A stretch of 64,000 nucleotides of DNA from Cetobacterium sp. 8H (GTDB lineage Bacteria > Fusobacteriota > Fusobacteriia > Fusobacteriales > Fusobacteriaceae): contig NZ_JACHTG010000004.1 in the NCBI RefSeq assembly GCF_014250675.1, positions 1,365,501 to 1,429,500 on the forward strand. Reading direction: 5' to 3'. Shown piece by piece: positions 1-8,966 of the stretch. Position numbers and translations under genes: made by a program. Every line of letters begins with the position of its first letter. Within the stretch, counting starts at the first letter, position 1. The notes under the pieces were generated by a model. It worked only from the letters and a program-made list of their open reading frames with translations. It made no database searches and was not told the origin of the DNA.

Positions 1-1
1 G

Positions 2-868
2 GGCTATGGAGCAGAAGTAGTTTTAGAAGGTGAAGTGTATGATGATGCTTATAAAAAAGCTTGCGAAATTCAAAAGGAAACAGGAGCAACGTTCTTACAT
101 CCATTTGATGATAAATTTGTAATGGCAGGACAAGGAACAATAGGACTTGAAATATTAGAAGATATTCCAGATGTAGATGTGGTTTTAGTTCCAATCGGTG
201 GAGGAGGAATTATTGGTGGAATAGCAAAAGCTATAAAATCACTAAGACCAGAGGCCAAAGTTATAGGTATCGAAGCAGCTCATGCAGCTTCAATGGCTGA
301 AGCAGTAGCTGTAAAAAAAGTTTGTGAAATATCAACAAAACCTACAATTGCAGATGGAATAGCAGTAAGAAAAGCTGGATGTGAGCCATTTAAAATTGTT
401 CAAGAGTGTGTTGATGAAATTGTAACAGTAACTGAAGATGAGATTGCAAGAGCTATTTTATTCTTGATGGAAAAAAGTAAAGTTGTAGCTGAAGGAGCTG
501 GAGCTACTACAGTTGCAGCATTATTAGCAGGTAAAATAAATGTTAAAGATAAAAAAGTTTGTGCTGTAATATCTGGTGGAAATATTGATATTAACCTTAT
601 AGAGAGAGTTTTAAATAAAGCTCTAATCTTAGAAGGAAGAAGATTTGCATTCTCTGTAGAACTTTCTGATAAAGTAGGAGAGATGGCTAAAGTTGTAGCT
701 GCTATTTGTGAAGAAAATGCAAATATTTTAAGTATAAACCAAACTATGTACAGTGCTAACTTAGGGATAACATCTCAAGAAGCAAGTTTTGTACTAGAGT
801 GTTTTGATAAAGCTCACCAAGAAAAAGTTAAAGCTAAATTAGCTTCTTTAGGACACAGAATATACTAA
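2..868 (+). CDS. ilvA: Threonine ammonia-lyase (catabolic threonine dehydratase), 5'-truncated by the window edge
   Basis: The reading frame is open from base 2, so the gene starts upstream; 288 residues are visible. The protein deaminates L-threonine to 2-oxobutanoate using PLP. Visible features are the GYGAEVVLEG segment, the glycine-rich PLP-phosphate loop GGGGIIGGIA and the late catalytic-domain segment VVAEGAGATTVAA. A C-terminal ACT-like domain (FAFSVELSDKVGEMAKVVAAI) covers about the last 75 residues. This is the TdcB/IlvA form of about 400 residues with a single ACT domain, usually catabolic in anaerobes. An internal GTG at 35 could be mistaken for a start but lies inside the conserved PLP fold. 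A strong terminator follows, so the gene is not part of the eut operon. Confidence 0.93.
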   Translation, partial: GYGAEVVLEGEVYDDAYKKACEIQKETGATFLHPFDDKFVMAGQGTIGLEILEDIPDVDVVLVPIGGGGIIGGIAKAIKSLRPEAKVIGIEAAHAASMAEAVAVKKVCEISTKPTIADGIAVRKAGCEPFKIVQECVDEIVTVTEDEIARAILFLMEKSKVVAEGAGATTVAALLAGKINVKDKKVCAVISGGNIDINLIERVLNKALILEGRRFAFSVELSDKVGEMAKVVAAICEENANILSINQTMYSANLGITSQEASFVLECFDKAHQEKVKAKLASLGHRIY

Positions 869-888
869 CAAAAATTTAAAAAATAAAG

Positions 889-941
889 AAGTCGACATTC
901 TATGATGATACTTATTATCTTAGAGGGTTGACTTTTTTTTT
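889..941 (+). terminator. Rho-independent terminator after the threonine dehydratase gene
   Basis: AAGTCGAC (889-896) pairs with GTTGACTT (927-934), and an inner imperfect stem (TCTA..GAT with ATC..TAGA) extends it. A run of nine T follows at 933-941. It separates the dehydratase gene from the eut operon. Confidence 0.8.
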
Positions 942-1025
942 AAATGTAGAATTGAAATTATAAAAAATAAAAGGAAAAATAAAGAAATATGCTAATAATA
1001 AACAGATTGCTATATTAAAAAAGTA

Positions 1026-1039
1026 TGTACAAAGAGGTG
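1026..1039 (+). promoter_or_regulatory. Possible single ANTAR-type hexaloop hairpin over the eutS ribosome site
   Basis: GTAC (1027-1030) can pair with GTGC (1037-1040) around the loop AAAGAG, which has A at loop position 1 and G at position 4, as in EutV target loops. The loop and 3' arm contain the Shine-Dalgarno sequence. The stem is only four pairs with one G-U, and no second hexaloop hairpin is evident just upstream. This is a weak candidate. Confidence 0.25.
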
Positions 1040-1045
1040 CTTTTT

Positions 1046-1387
1046 ATGGAAAAAGTTAGAATGATTCAAGAATATGTACCGGGAAAACAAGTTACATTAG
1101 CACATCTTATTGCACATCCCGATAAAGATATCTATAAAAAATTAGGACTCAATATGGAAAAGAAAAATGCTATTGGGATACTGACAATAACCCCGGGAGA
1201 AGCAGCAATAATAGCGGCAGATATTGCAACTAAGGCTGGAGAGGTAGAGATAGGGTTCCTAGATAGATTTAGTGGAACTTTAGTTTTAACTGGAGATGTT
1301 TCAAGCATTGAGGGCTCTTTAGAAGCTGTTATGGAGTTTTTGAGTAACGTATTGAAATTTTCATCGACTCAAGTGACGAGATCATAA
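1046..1387 (+). CDS. eutS: EutS, hexameric BMC shell protein
   Basis: This is a 113-residue bacterial microcompartment (BMC) domain protein of the ethanolamine metabolosome shell; E. coli EutS is 111 residues. The sequence [25 protein letters not shown] followed by [24 protein letters not shown]-type BMC core (here [14 protein letters not shown]) is typical of the circularly permuted EutS/PduU class. I chose ATG 1046 because AGAGGTG (1033-1039) sits 6 bases upstream and the protein then begins like family members. An in-frame ATG at 1025 would add seven residues (MYKEVLF) without a ribosome site. It is the first gene of the eut operon, one base upstream of eutP. Confidence 0.95.
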   Translation: MEKVRMIQEYVPGKQVTLAHLIAHPDKDIYKKLGLNMEKKNAIGILTITPGEAAIIAADIATKAGEVEIGFLDRFSGTLVLTGDVSSIEGSLEAVMEFLSNVLKFSSTQVTRS

Positions 1388-1388
1388 T

Positions 1389-1808
1389 ATGAAAGTGATG
1401 CTAATCGGAAGAACAGGAAGTGGAAAGACGACATTGATTCAAAGATTGAATAATCAAAAATTAGAATATAAAAAAACTCAAATGGTTTCTTATGAGGGGC
1501 AAATTATAGATACACCAGGAGAATATGTAGAAAATAAATCATACTATAGAGCATTGAATGTAATTTCTATAGATGTAGATATAGTAGTTCTTGTACAGGC
1601 GTCAAATGATGATGAGGTAATTTTTCCACCACAATTTTCAACAATGTTTGCAGGGAAAAAAGTATACGGCTTAATTACTAAAAAAGACATTTGTAAAAAC
1701 ACAGAGAAAATAAAAAAATATCTTGAAGATGCAGGTGTTGAAAAAATTTTTGAAACAGGATTAAATGATTCTAAAAGTTTAAAAATTTTACAAGAAAGCT
1801 TGGGGTGA
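1389..1808 (+). CDS. eutP: EutP, ethanolamine-utilisation P-loop protein
   Basis: This 139-residue small G-protein-like protein has the Walker A motif GRTGSGKT (residues 7-14), a G3-like DTPGEY and a G4-like TKKD. EutP is associated with the ethanolamine metabolosome, and acetate-kinase activity has been reported for the Salmonella homologue. It lies between eutS and eutV; the eutV start region overlaps its stop codon. Length matches Gram-positive-type EutP. Confidence 0.93.
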   Translation: MKVMLIGRTGSGKTTLIQRLNNQKLEYKKTQMVSYEGQIIDTPGEYVENKSYYRALNVISIDVDIVVLVQASNDDEVIFPPQFSTMFAGKKVYGLITKKDICKNTEKIKKYLEDAGVEKIFETGLNDSKSLKILQESLG

Positions 1809-1813
1809 TTGCT

Positions 1814-2392
1814 ATGGAAAAAAAAATAATAGTGGCAGAAGATGATTCTTTAATAAGAATGGATATAGTTGAAATGCTAAAGGATAATGGTTATTCTGTT
1901 TTAGCAGAAGCTAGAGATGGATTAGAAGCAGTAGAAAAAACATTAAAATATCAACCAGAAATATTACTTTTAGATTTGAAAATGCCATATTTACTAGGAA
2001 CAAATGTAGCTAAGATGTTAAAGGAAAAAAGTTATCAAGGATGTGTGATAATGTTGACGGCATATAGTTCTGAAGACTATATAAAAGAAGCTACACTAAA
2101 TGATGTATCCGGTTATTTGATAAAGCCTTTAGATGAAAAGATATTGATTTCTCAAATAGAATTGCTTTATAAAAGCCATAGTGAAAAACAAAAGTTGAAA
2201 AAAGAATTAGAAAAAAGTAATCAGAAATTAAAAGAAAGAAAAAATATAGAAAAAGCTAAAGGAATATTGATGAAAAAGTATTCTTTAGATGAAAATGAGG
2301 CATACTCTAGATTGAGAAAAGTAAGTATGGAAAAAAGAATGGAGATATCAGTATTGGCAGAGATAGTAAATGCTACAGGAGATCTTATATGA
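1814..2392 (+). CDS. eutV: EutV, ANTAR-domain response regulator (RNA-binding antiterminator)
   Basis: This 192-residue protein has an N-terminal receiver domain with the acidic pocket VAEDDS, phospho-acceptor Asp54 in LLLDLKMP and the conserved TAY and KP positions. A coiled linker rich in K/E follows, then a C-terminal ANTAR domain (about residues 135-187, EKAKGILMKKYSLDENEAY). When phosphorylated by EutW, EutV binds paired hexaloop RNA hairpins and prevents termination. A fitting target is present in the eutA leader at 3781-3868. ATG 1814 is preferred because GGGGTG lies 6 bases upstream; a GTG at 1805 is the alternative. Confidence 0.96.
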   Translation: MEKKIIVAEDDSLIRMDIVEMLKDNGYSVLAEARDGLEAVEKTLKYQPEILLLDLKMPYLLGTNVAKMLKEKSYQGCVIMLTAYSSEDYIKEATLNDVSGYLIKPLDEKILISQIELLYKSHSEKQKLKKELEKSNQKLKERKNIEKAKGILMKKYSLDENEAYSRLRKVSMEKRMEISVLAEIVNATGDLI

Positions 2393-3783
2393 TAAGACAA
2401 TTTTGTCGTATATGCTCCACTTTGACTTCAGTTGATATAGATAAAATTGAAAAGTTACAAGAAACAGCAATCATATTAAGTAATGTACTAAATGTAGATA
2501 CTTTTATAGATTGCCCCACGAAAGACTCAGAAAAGGCTTTAGTGGTACATCATTCTAGACCAGTTGGGAAAAGCCTATACTCTAAAAATATAGCTGGAGA
2601 AATTGCAGAATATATAAATGAACCAGCAGTTTTTAGAACTCTTACAACTGGAATGCCCTCTAAAAACTATAAAGCCATAACACAAGAAGGAGAAAGTGTT
2701 TTCCAAAATGTAATAGCTATAAAAAATGATCGCAATGAGATTATTGGGGTTTTAATATTAGAACATCCCACTCAGAAAAAAGAGTTGATAGATTTTCAGG
2801 ATGCGGATACAGAGCCTAAGGTAATAAAGAGACTGAGTGAAGAAAGACATACTATTCCAGAATTAGTGAAAGATGGTGTTGTAATATTTAATAGTTCAGA
2901 AAAAATAACTTATGCAAATGGAATAGCTAAAAAAATTTATGAAAAATTGGGTTTTTCAGATGATATAATTGGAGAAAACTTTCAAAATGTAATAATAAAT
3001 AAAATTGAATTTAAAAATATTTTAAAAAATAGGAAAATAGATGTTGTAGAAGTAAATGTTTTAGGAATGGTTTTGACAATAAGTTACTTCGCAACAATTG
3101 CAGATAAAAATAAGCAAAATGTAATAATGATTATTCGTGATATAACTCAGGAAAAAAATAAGGAACAAGAGTTAATATTAAAATCGGTTGCAATAAAAGA
3201 GATACATCACAGAGTAAAAAATAATCTTCAAACAATAGCGAGCTTATTGAGAATTCAAAGTAGAAGAACCGATAACTCTGAGGTGAAAAAGATTTTAGAA
3301 GAAACAATTAGCAGGATTTTAAGTATAGCAACTACTCATGAAGTTTTATCTAAAAATGGTTTAGATAATTTAAATATAAAAGAAATTGTTGATTTAATAT
3401 ACAAAAATTATTCTACAAAAACTATTGACAAACAAGAAAAAATAGAGTTTACTGTACTAGGTGATAACTTTAATATCTCTTCTGAAAAAGCTACCGCATT
3501 GGCGTTAGTAATAAATGAAATAATTCAAAATATAGTAGATTATGCCTTCCCAGAAGAAGGGAGTGGAGTAGTAAAAATTTTGATTCGAAGAGGAAAGTTT
3601 TTTTCTCAGATAATAATATCTGACAATGGAGTCGGGGTTTCTGAGGAAAAATTGGAAAATACAGGTTTGGGCTTAATGATTGTAGAAAAGATAGTCAAAG
3701 AGCAATTGAAGGGAAACTTTAGTATAAAGAGCAAACTAGGTGTTGGAACAGTTATAAAGTTAGAAATAAAAAATGAATATTGA
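2389..3783 (+). CDS. eutW: EutW, ethanolamine-sensing histidine kinase
   Basis: This 464-residue soluble kinase has no membrane segments. The N-terminal third resembles the sensor domain found in EutW-type kinases, followed by a PAS-like region (about residues 160-255). Then comes a HisKA_2 box IKEIHHRVKNNLQTIASLL with His273/His274, and an HATPase domain with NEIIQNIVDYAF (N box), DNGVG (G1) and TGLGLMIV (G2). It starts in a 4-base ATGA overlap with eutV, so the two are translationally coupled. Its stop codon lies at the 5' edge of the first hairpin of the EutV target. Confidence 0.95.
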   Translation: MIRQFCRICSTLTSVDIDKIEKLQETAIILSNVLNVDTFIDCPTKDSEKALVVHHSRPVGKSLYSKNIAGEIAEYINEPAVFRTLTTGMPSKNYKAITQEGESVFQNVIAIKNDRNEIIGVLILEHPTQKKELIDFQDADTEPKVIKRLSEERHTIPELVKDGVVIFNSSEKITYANGIAKKIYEKLGFSDDIIGENFQNVIINKIEFKNILKNRKIDVVEVNVLGMVLTISYFATIADKNKQNVIMIIRDITQEKNKEQELILKSVAIKEIHHRVKNNLQTIASLLRIQSRRTDNSEVKKILEETISRILSIATTHEVLSKNGLDNLNIKEIVDLIYKNYSTKTIDKQEKIEFTVLGDNFNISSEKATALALVINEIIQNIVDYAFPEEGSGVVKILIRRGKFFSQIIISDNGVGVSEEKLENTGLGLMIVEKIVKEQLKGNFSIKSKLGVGTVIKLEIKNEY

Positions 3784-3868
3784 TATACAAGGGTGTATAT
3801 TAAAAATAGCAAAGAAGCTAAGGAAATATAGTTTAAAAACTATATTCTTTAGCTTTTTTTTGTTTTTT
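3781..3868 (+). promoter_or_regulatory. EutV (ANTAR) dual-hexaloop antitermination site with overlapping terminator, eutA leader
   Basis: Hairpin P1 has the perfect stem ATATAC (3783-3788)/GTATAT (3795-3800) and loop AAGGGT. Hairpin P2 has stem TAGC (3807-3810)/GCTA (3817-3820) and loop AAAGAA. Both hexaloops have A at position 1 and G at position 4, the known ANTAR recognition pattern, with a 6-base linker. The 3' arm of P2 is also the start of the terminator 5' arm (3817-3834), which pairs with 3837-3853 and is followed by T runs at 3854-3861 and 3863-3868. P2 and the terminator are therefore mutually exclusive. P1 begins on the eutW stop codon. Confidence 0.88.
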
Positions 3869-3884
3869 AACTGGAGGTAAAAAA

Positions 3885-5309
3885 TTGAAGGAAGAGATTA
3901 TAAGTGTTGGGATAGACATAGGAACTTCCACAACAGAGATTGTATTTTCAAAAATTATACTTGAAAATCTATCTTCTGGAGCTAGAGTTCCACAAATAAA
4001 AATAGTTGGAAAAGAAGTTTTTTATAGAAGTGAAATATATACAACACCTTTAATTAATCAATATGAAATAGATATAGATGCTTTGAAAAAGATATTGAAA
4101 GATGAATATGAAAAATCAAAAGTGCCAATAGAGAAAATAGCTACAGGAGCAGTTATAATTACTGGAGAAACAGCAAGAAAAAGCAATGCTAAAGAGGTGT
4201 TAAATGCTGTAAGTGGAATGGCAGGAGATTTTGTAGTTGCAACAGCGGGTCCAGATTTGGAGAGCATAATATCTGGAAAAGGTTCTGGTGCAATGCAATT
4301 TTCAGAAGAAAAAAATACGAGTATTTATAACTTAGATATAGGTGGTGGAACAACGAATATCTCTTTATTTAATAAAGGGGAAGTAATAGATACTACCTGT
4401 TTGGATATAGGTGGGAGGCTTATAAAATTTAGAAATAAGAATTTGGAAATTGAATATATCTATAAAAAGTATGAACAGATAATATCGCAGTTAAATTTAA
4501 AGAGTTTAAAAGTTGGGCAAATAGCTGATGAAAAAGAGATAAAGATGCTATGTAATAAAATAGCGGAACTTCTATTAGAATCTGTTTTAGATAGAGAAAA
4601 AAGTGAGCTATATAAGATTTTAATTACAGATAAAGATTATAAAACAAAAGAGAGTGGAAAATTCGTTAGCTTTTCAGGAGGTGTTGCAGACTGCATATAT
4701 AATCATTATAAAGATGACAAATATAGATATTTTGATATAGGAATAATTTTGGGTGATTCTATAAGAGAGCTATTTGAAAAAAATAATATAGAAGTAGTGA
4801 AACTTGGAGAGACAATAGGAGCAACAGTAGTTGGTGCTGGATCACATACAACGGAAATTAGTGGTAGTACTATAACATATACGGATAATTTGTTTCCCTT
4901 AAAAAATATTCCAGTAATAAAAATAAATGATTTGGAATTGGAAGATGGATATGTTGGATTTAAAGATATTTTATTAAAAAAGTTTGAATGGTTTAAAACC
5001 GATGAAGGTTACCAAGAAGTAGCAATTGGATTGGTAGGAAAAAAGAATTTAAAATATAAAGATATTTTAGAAATAGCAGATCAAATATATTCAGCTTTAA
5101 GTAATTTAAAAAGAGTTATTGTTATTGTTGAAAATGATATAGGTAAAGTATTAGGGCAGAGTTTAATTTTGAAGTATGGATCAAAGGTACCAATAGTATG
5201 TATAGATAGCATAAAAGTAAATGATGGAGACTTCATAGATATAGGGGTTCCATTAGGAAATGGTAGTGTACTACCAGTAATTGTTAAGACATTAGTTTTA
5301 AATTATTAA
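3885..5309 (+). CDS. eutA: EutA, ethanolamine ammonia-lyase reactivase
   Basis: This 474-residue ASKHA-fold ATPase exchanges damaged cobalamin on EutBC. Phosphate-binding segments are visible as [17 protein letters not shown] at the N terminus and [14 protein letters not shown] near residue 150. A TTG at 3885 is the start: GGAGG (3873-3877) is 7 bases upstream and residues 1-10 ([10 protein letters not shown]) match the family start. It is the first gene after the EutV-controlled terminator, so expression of eutA and everything downstream should depend on ethanolamine sensing. Confidence 0.95.
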   Translation: MKEEIISVGIDIGTSTTEIVFSKIILENLSSGARVPQIKIVGKEVFYRSEIYTTPLINQYEIDIDALKKILKDEYEKSKVPIEKIATGAVIITGETARKSNAKEVLNAVSGMAGDFVVATAGPDLESIISGKGSGAMQFSEEKNTSIYNLDIGGGTTNISLFNKGEVIDTTCLDIGGRLIKFRNKNLEIEYIYKKYEQIISQLNLKSLKVGQIADEKEIKMLCNKIAELLLESVLDREKSELYKILITDKDYKTKESGKFVSFSGGVADCIYNHYKDDKYRYFDIGIILGDSIRELFEKNNIEVVKLGETIGATVVGAGSHTTEISGSTITYTDNLFPLKNIPVIKINDLELEDGYVGFKDILLKKFEWFKTDEGYQEVAIGLVGKKNLKYKDILEIADQIYSALSNLKRVIVIVENDIGKVLGQSLILKYGSKVPIVCIDSIKVNDGDFIDIGVPLGNGSVLPVIVKTLVLNY

Positions 5310-5338
5310 AATAAAATAAATAGAATGGGGTGACGCAA

Positions 5339-6703
5339 ATGAGATTAAATACAAGACTTTTTGGTCAGAACTATGTTTTTAAAAATTTATATGATGTAAT
5401 GGCTAAAGCGAATGAAGAAAAATCTGGTGATGAGTTAGCTGGAATAGCGGCAACAAGCACAAAAGAAAGAGTTGCAGCAAAAGAGGTTTTAGCAAATATA
5501 AAATTAAAAGAGTTTAAAGAAAATCCAGCAGTTCCATATGAAGAGGACGAAGTTACCAGAGTGATAATAGATTCTTTGAATTTGAAGGTATATGAAGAGA
5601 TAAAAGAGTGGACAGTAGGAGAGTTAAGAGAATGGCTTTTATCTACAGAAAATCAAGATAGAGAGATACAGTGGATAAGAAGAGGATTAACTTCAGAAAT
5701 GATATCGGCAGTAACTAAATTGATGTCAAGTTTGGATTTGATTCATGCTGCAAAGAAAATTATTGTTAGAAAACATTGTAATACAACAATTGGAGGAGAT
5801 GGAATTTTAGCTGCAAGATTACAACCAAATCATACAACAGATGATCCCGATGGAATAATGATATCAATATTAGAGGGATTGAGTTATGGAGTTGGAGACG
5901 CTGTAATTGGATTGAATCCAGTTGATGATACAGTAGATAGTGTTGTTAGAGTATTACAAAGATTTGATGAAATAAAGAAAAAATGGCAAATCCCAACTCA
6001 GATATGTGTATTAGCCCATGTAACAACTCAGATGGAAGCTATAAGAAGAGGTGCACCAACAGATTTAATTTTCCAAAGTATTGCTGGATCTCAAAAATCA
6101 AATGAGGCATTTGGAATAACAGGTGCCATGATAGAAGAAGCTAGAGAACTAGCATTAACTCATGGAACAGCAGCCGGGCCAAATGTAATGTATTTTGAAA
6201 CAGGACAAGGATCGGAACTTTCATCAAATGGACACAACGGGGTGGATCAGTTAACGATGGAAGCTAGATGTTATGGTTTTGCTAAAAAATATGATCCATT
6301 TATAGTAAATACAGTTGTTGGATTTATTGGACCAGAGTATTTATATGATAGTAAGCAAGTAATGAGAGCTGGACTAGAAGATCATTTTATGGGAAAACTA
6401 CATGGTTTATCTATGGGTGTTGATGTTTGTTACACAAATCATATGAAAGCGGATCAAAATGATATTGAAAACCTAGCTGTATTACTGACAGCAGCAGGAT
6501 GTAACTATTTTATGGGTGTTCCTGCTGGAGATGACATCATGTTGAATTATCAAACTACAGGTTACCATGATATTCAAACTTTAAGAGAAACATTGAATGT
6601 AAAACCTATAAAAGAGTTTGGTGATTGGTTAGAGAAACATGGAATTAGAGATGAAAAAGGAAAATTAAAAGATATAGCAGGAGACGCATCACTATTTTTA
6701 TAG
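5339..6703 (+). CDS. eutB: EutB, ethanolamine ammonia-lyase large subunit
   Basis: This 454-residue TIM-barrel subunit carries the adenosylcobalamin enzyme's active site and converts ethanolamine to acetaldehyde and ammonia. E. coli EutB is 453 residues. Strongly conserved stretches include LQPNHTTDDPDGI, GDAVIGLNPVDD and FETGQGSELSSNGHNGVDQ. ATG 5339 is chosen because GGGGTG (5327-5332) is 6 bases upstream; an in-frame GTG at 5330 lies inside that site. Confidence 0.98.
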   Translation: MRLNTRLFGQNYVFKNLYDVMAKANEEKSGDELAGIAATSTKERVAAKEVLANIKLKEFKENPAVPYEEDEVTRVIIDSLNLKVYEEIKEWTVGELREWLLSTENQDREIQWIRRGLTSEMISAVTKLMSSLDLIHAAKKIIVRKHCNTTIGGDGILAARLQPNHTTDDPDGIMISILEGLSYGVGDAVIGLNPVDDTVDSVVRVLQRFDEIKKKWQIPTQICVLAHVTTQMEAIRRGAPTDLIFQSIAGSQKSNEAFGITGAMIEEARELALTHGTAAGPNVMYFETGQGSELSSNGHNGVDQLTMEARCYGFAKKYDPFIVNTVVGFIGPEYLYDSKQVMRAGLEDHFMGKLHGLSMGVDVCYTNHMKADQNDIENLAVLLTAAGCNYFMGVPAGDDIMLNYQTTGYHDIQTLRETLNVKPIKEFGDWLEKHGIRDEKGKLKDIAGDASLFL

Positions 6704-6714
6704 GAGGAGATAAA

Positions 6715-7593
6715 ATGATTTCTGAAAAAGAGTTGAAGAATATAATTTCGCAAGTTCTAAAAGAGATGGACGGGGAAGTAAAAAATATAGATAGAGTTAA
6801 AGAAAAAGTTGTAGGAAGTATGGAGGGGCTAGAGGATGTTGAAGATATAACAAAGGTTGATTTGAGAGAAATTATTGAATTGAAAAATCCAATAAATAGA
6901 GAGGAACTATTAAAGTATAAAAGAAAAACACCAGCAAGAGTAGGTATATCAAGAGCAGGAACAAGATATACTACTGAGACAATGTTAAGATTTAGAGCGG
7001 ACCATGCATCGGCACAAGATGCTGTATTCACAGATGTATCAAATGAAGTGTTGGAGAAAAATAATTTATTTACAGTTCAAACAAAATGTAATTCAAAAGA
7101 TGAGTATATAACAAGACCAGATTTAGGAAGAAGATTATCTGATGAATCTGTAAAAATTTTAAAAGAAAAATGTAAAAAAAATCCAGTTGTAGAAGTATAT
7201 ATATCAGATGGATTAAGTTCTACTGCAGTTGAAGCAAATGTTGCTGAAATTTTACCATCATTACTAAATGGATTAAAATCATATGGAATTGATACTGGAA
7301 CACCATTTTTCTTAAAATATGGAAGAGTTGGGGCTTCGGATGATGTTGCTGAAACTTTAGGTGCAACAGTAACTTGTGTTTTAATAGGAGAGAGACCAGG
7401 ACTTGCAACAGCTGAAAGTATGAGTGCTTATATAACTTATAAAGGATATGTTGGAATCCCAGAGGCTAAGAGAACCGTTGTTTCAAATATTCATGAAAGA
7501 GGAACACCCGCAGCAGAGGCAGGGGCGCACATAGCTCATATAATTAAGAAGATTTTAGATGCTAAAGCTAGTGGACAAGATTTAAAACTATAA
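6715..7593 (+). CDS. eutC: EutC, ethanolamine ammonia-lyase small subunit
   Basis: This 292-residue cobalamin-binding partner of EutB (E. coli 295) lies 11 bases downstream of it. Conserved parts include PARVGISRAGTRYTTETML, FRADHASAQDAV, ISDGLSSTAVEAN and IGERPGLATAESMSAY. The N terminus (MISEKELKNIISQVLKEMDG) is a short amphipathic helix followed by a charged linker. In Salmonella the equivalent EutC segment targets the lyase into the microcompartment. Confidence 0.98.
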   Translation: MISEKELKNIISQVLKEMDGEVKNIDRVKEKVVGSMEGLEDVEDITKVDLREIIELKNPINREELLKYKRKTPARVGISRAGTRYTTETMLRFRADHASAQDAVFTDVSNEVLEKNNLFTVQTKCNSKDEYITRPDLGRRLSDESVKILKEKCKKNPVVEVYISDGLSSTAVEANVAEILPSLLNGLKSYGIDTGTPFFLKYGRVGASDDVAETLGATVTCVLIGERPGLATAESMSAYITYKGYVGIPEAKRTVVSNIHERGTPAAEAGAHIAHIIKKILDAKASGQDLKL

Positions 7594-7607
7594 GGAGGAG
7601 AATAGAG

Positions 7608-8261
7608 ATGATAAATGATCCTATAAAACCAAATGTATTGGCAGTTAAACTGATTCCAAATGTAGATGAAAAAATGGTGGAGGAGTTTAAACTTCCAAAA
7701 GGATATAAAAGTATTGGAATAGTAACCGCAGATTGTGATGATGTTACGTATACGGCTTTAGATCATGCAACAAAGATGTCAGAAGTAGAGGTTGTCTATG
7801 GAAGATCATTTTATGGTGGTGCGGCAAATGCAAATACAAAATTAGCAGGAGAGGTAATTGGAATTATAGCTGGGCCAACACCAGCTGAAGTAAAAAGTGG
7901 GTTAAATGCAATAGTTGATTTTATAGAGAATGAAGCATGTTTTTATAGTGCTAACGAAGACGATACAATAGCTTATTATGCTCACTGTGTATCAAGAACA
8001 GGAAGCTATCTATCAAAAACAGCTGGAGTTTCTGAAGGAGAAGCATTAGCTTATTTAATAGCACCACCGTTAGAGGCGATGTATGCCTTAGATGTGGCTT
8101 TAAAAGCTGCAGATGTAAAACTAGCAGCATTTTTTGGTCCTCCATCTGAAACAAACTTTGGAGGAGGGTTATTAACAGGAAGTCAATCTGCTTGTAAAGC
8201 AGCGTGTGATGCTTTTGCGGATGCTGTTAAGTATGTTGCTCAAAATCCATTAAAGTTTTAA
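7608..8261 (+). CDS. eutL: EutL, tandem-BMC trimeric shell protein
   Basis: This 217-residue protein (E. coli 219) has two fused permuted BMC domains and forms a pseudohexameric trimer with a gated pore. Recognisable segments are IGIVTADCDDVTYTALDHAT, GRSFYGGAANANTKLAGE and FFGPPSETNFGGGLLTG. A GGAGGAG ribosome site lies 7-14 bases upstream of ATG 7608. It follows eutC directly. Confidence 0.96.
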   Translation: MINDPIKPNVLAVKLIPNVDEKMVEEFKLPKGYKSIGIVTADCDDVTYTALDHATKMSEVEVVYGRSFYGGAANANTKLAGEVIGIIAGPTPAEVKSGLNAIVDFIENEACFYSANEDDTIAYYAHCVSRTGSYLSKTAGVSEGEALAYLIAPPLEAMYALDVALKAADVKLAAFFGPPSETNFGGGLLTGSQSACKAACDAFADAVKYVAQNPLKF

Positions 8262-8275
8262 AGGGGTTGTAGATA

Positions 8276-8653
8276 ATGAGAAAAGCATTAGGATTAGTTG
8301 AGACAAGAGGGATGATAGGAGCTATTGAAGCGGTGGATGTAGCATGTAAAACTGCTGATGTTGAAGTTTTAAATAAACATTTAGTAAAAGGAGGAATAGT
8401 AACAGTTGAATTAGTTGGAGATGTTGGAGCGATAAAAGCTGCAGTAGATGCAGCAGTAGAAATGACTAAAAAATTGGGTGTATATGTAAGTAGTCATGTA
8501 ATTCCAAGACCAGATGAATCAATCTATACAATGATAGAAAAGAAAAATATAAAAAAAGCGAATGAAATTGTAGAAGTTATAGAGGAGATTGAAAAAGTTT
8601 TAGAAGAAAAGATTACAGAAGAAAAAACAAAAGATAAAAAAATAAAAAAATAA
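8276..8653 (+). CDS. BMC hexamer shell protein with a long charged C-terminal tail (EutM/EutK paralogue)
   Basis: Residues 1-85 are one complete BMC domain of the EutM/PduA type (MRKALGLVETRGMIGAIEAV to SSHVIPRPDE). It is clearly a paralogue of the next gene, eutM. The last 35-40 residues form a Lys/Glu-rich, probably helical or coiled-coil tail ending KDKKIKK, which ordinary EutM lacks. E. coli EutK also has a C-terminal extension, but that one is a winged-helix domain; this tail has no such fold that I can see. It may decorate one face of the shell or contact cargo or RNA (inference). Ribosome site AAGGGG, ATG 8276. Confidence 0.9.
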   Translation: MRKALGLVETRGMIGAIEAVDVACKTADVEVLNKHLVKGGIVTVELVGDVGAIKAAVDAAVEMTKKLGVYVSSHVIPRPDESIYTMIEKKNIKKANEIVEVIEEIEKVLEEKITEEKTKDKKIKK

Positions 8654-8668
8654 GAGGAGTTGATAATT

Positions 8669-8956
8669 ATGGCAACATTAAACGCATTAGGAATGATAGA
8701 AACAAAAGGATTGGTAGCAGCAATAGAAGCGGCGGATGCGATGGTAAAAGCAGCAAATGTAACACTTGTTGGAAAAGAATTAGTTGGTGGAGGATTAGTA
8801 ACTGTTCTTGTAAGAGGAGACGTTGGAGCAGTAAAGGCAGCAACTGATGCAGGTGCAGCAGCAGCAGACAGAATAGGAGAATTAGTTTCTGTTCATGTAA
8901 TTCCAAGACCTCATTCTGACGTAGAAATGATATTACCTTCATTAGAAAAAAAATAA
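8669..8956 (+). CDS. eutM: EutM, major hexameric BMC shell protein
   Basis: This 95-residue single BMC domain protein is close in length and sequence to E. coli EutM (97). Motifs are [40 protein letters not shown] and [12 protein letters not shown]. The start is ATG 8669 with GAGGAG 8654-8659; a TTG at 8660 in frame would add three residues and is less likely. It is probably the most abundant facet protein of the compartment. Confidence 0.97.
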   Translation: MATLNALGMIETKGLVAAIEAADAMVKAANVTLVGKELVGGGLVTVLVRGDVGAVKAATDAGAAAADRIGELVSVHVIPRPHSDVEMILPSLEKK

Positions 8957-8966
8957 ATTAAATAAA

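Noticed and set aside
942-1045. Adenosylcobalamin riboswitch controlling the eut operon
   Set aside because: A B12 riboswitch controls eut genes in some Firmicutes, but no B12-box-like sequence is present here or in the other eut gaps, which are too short.
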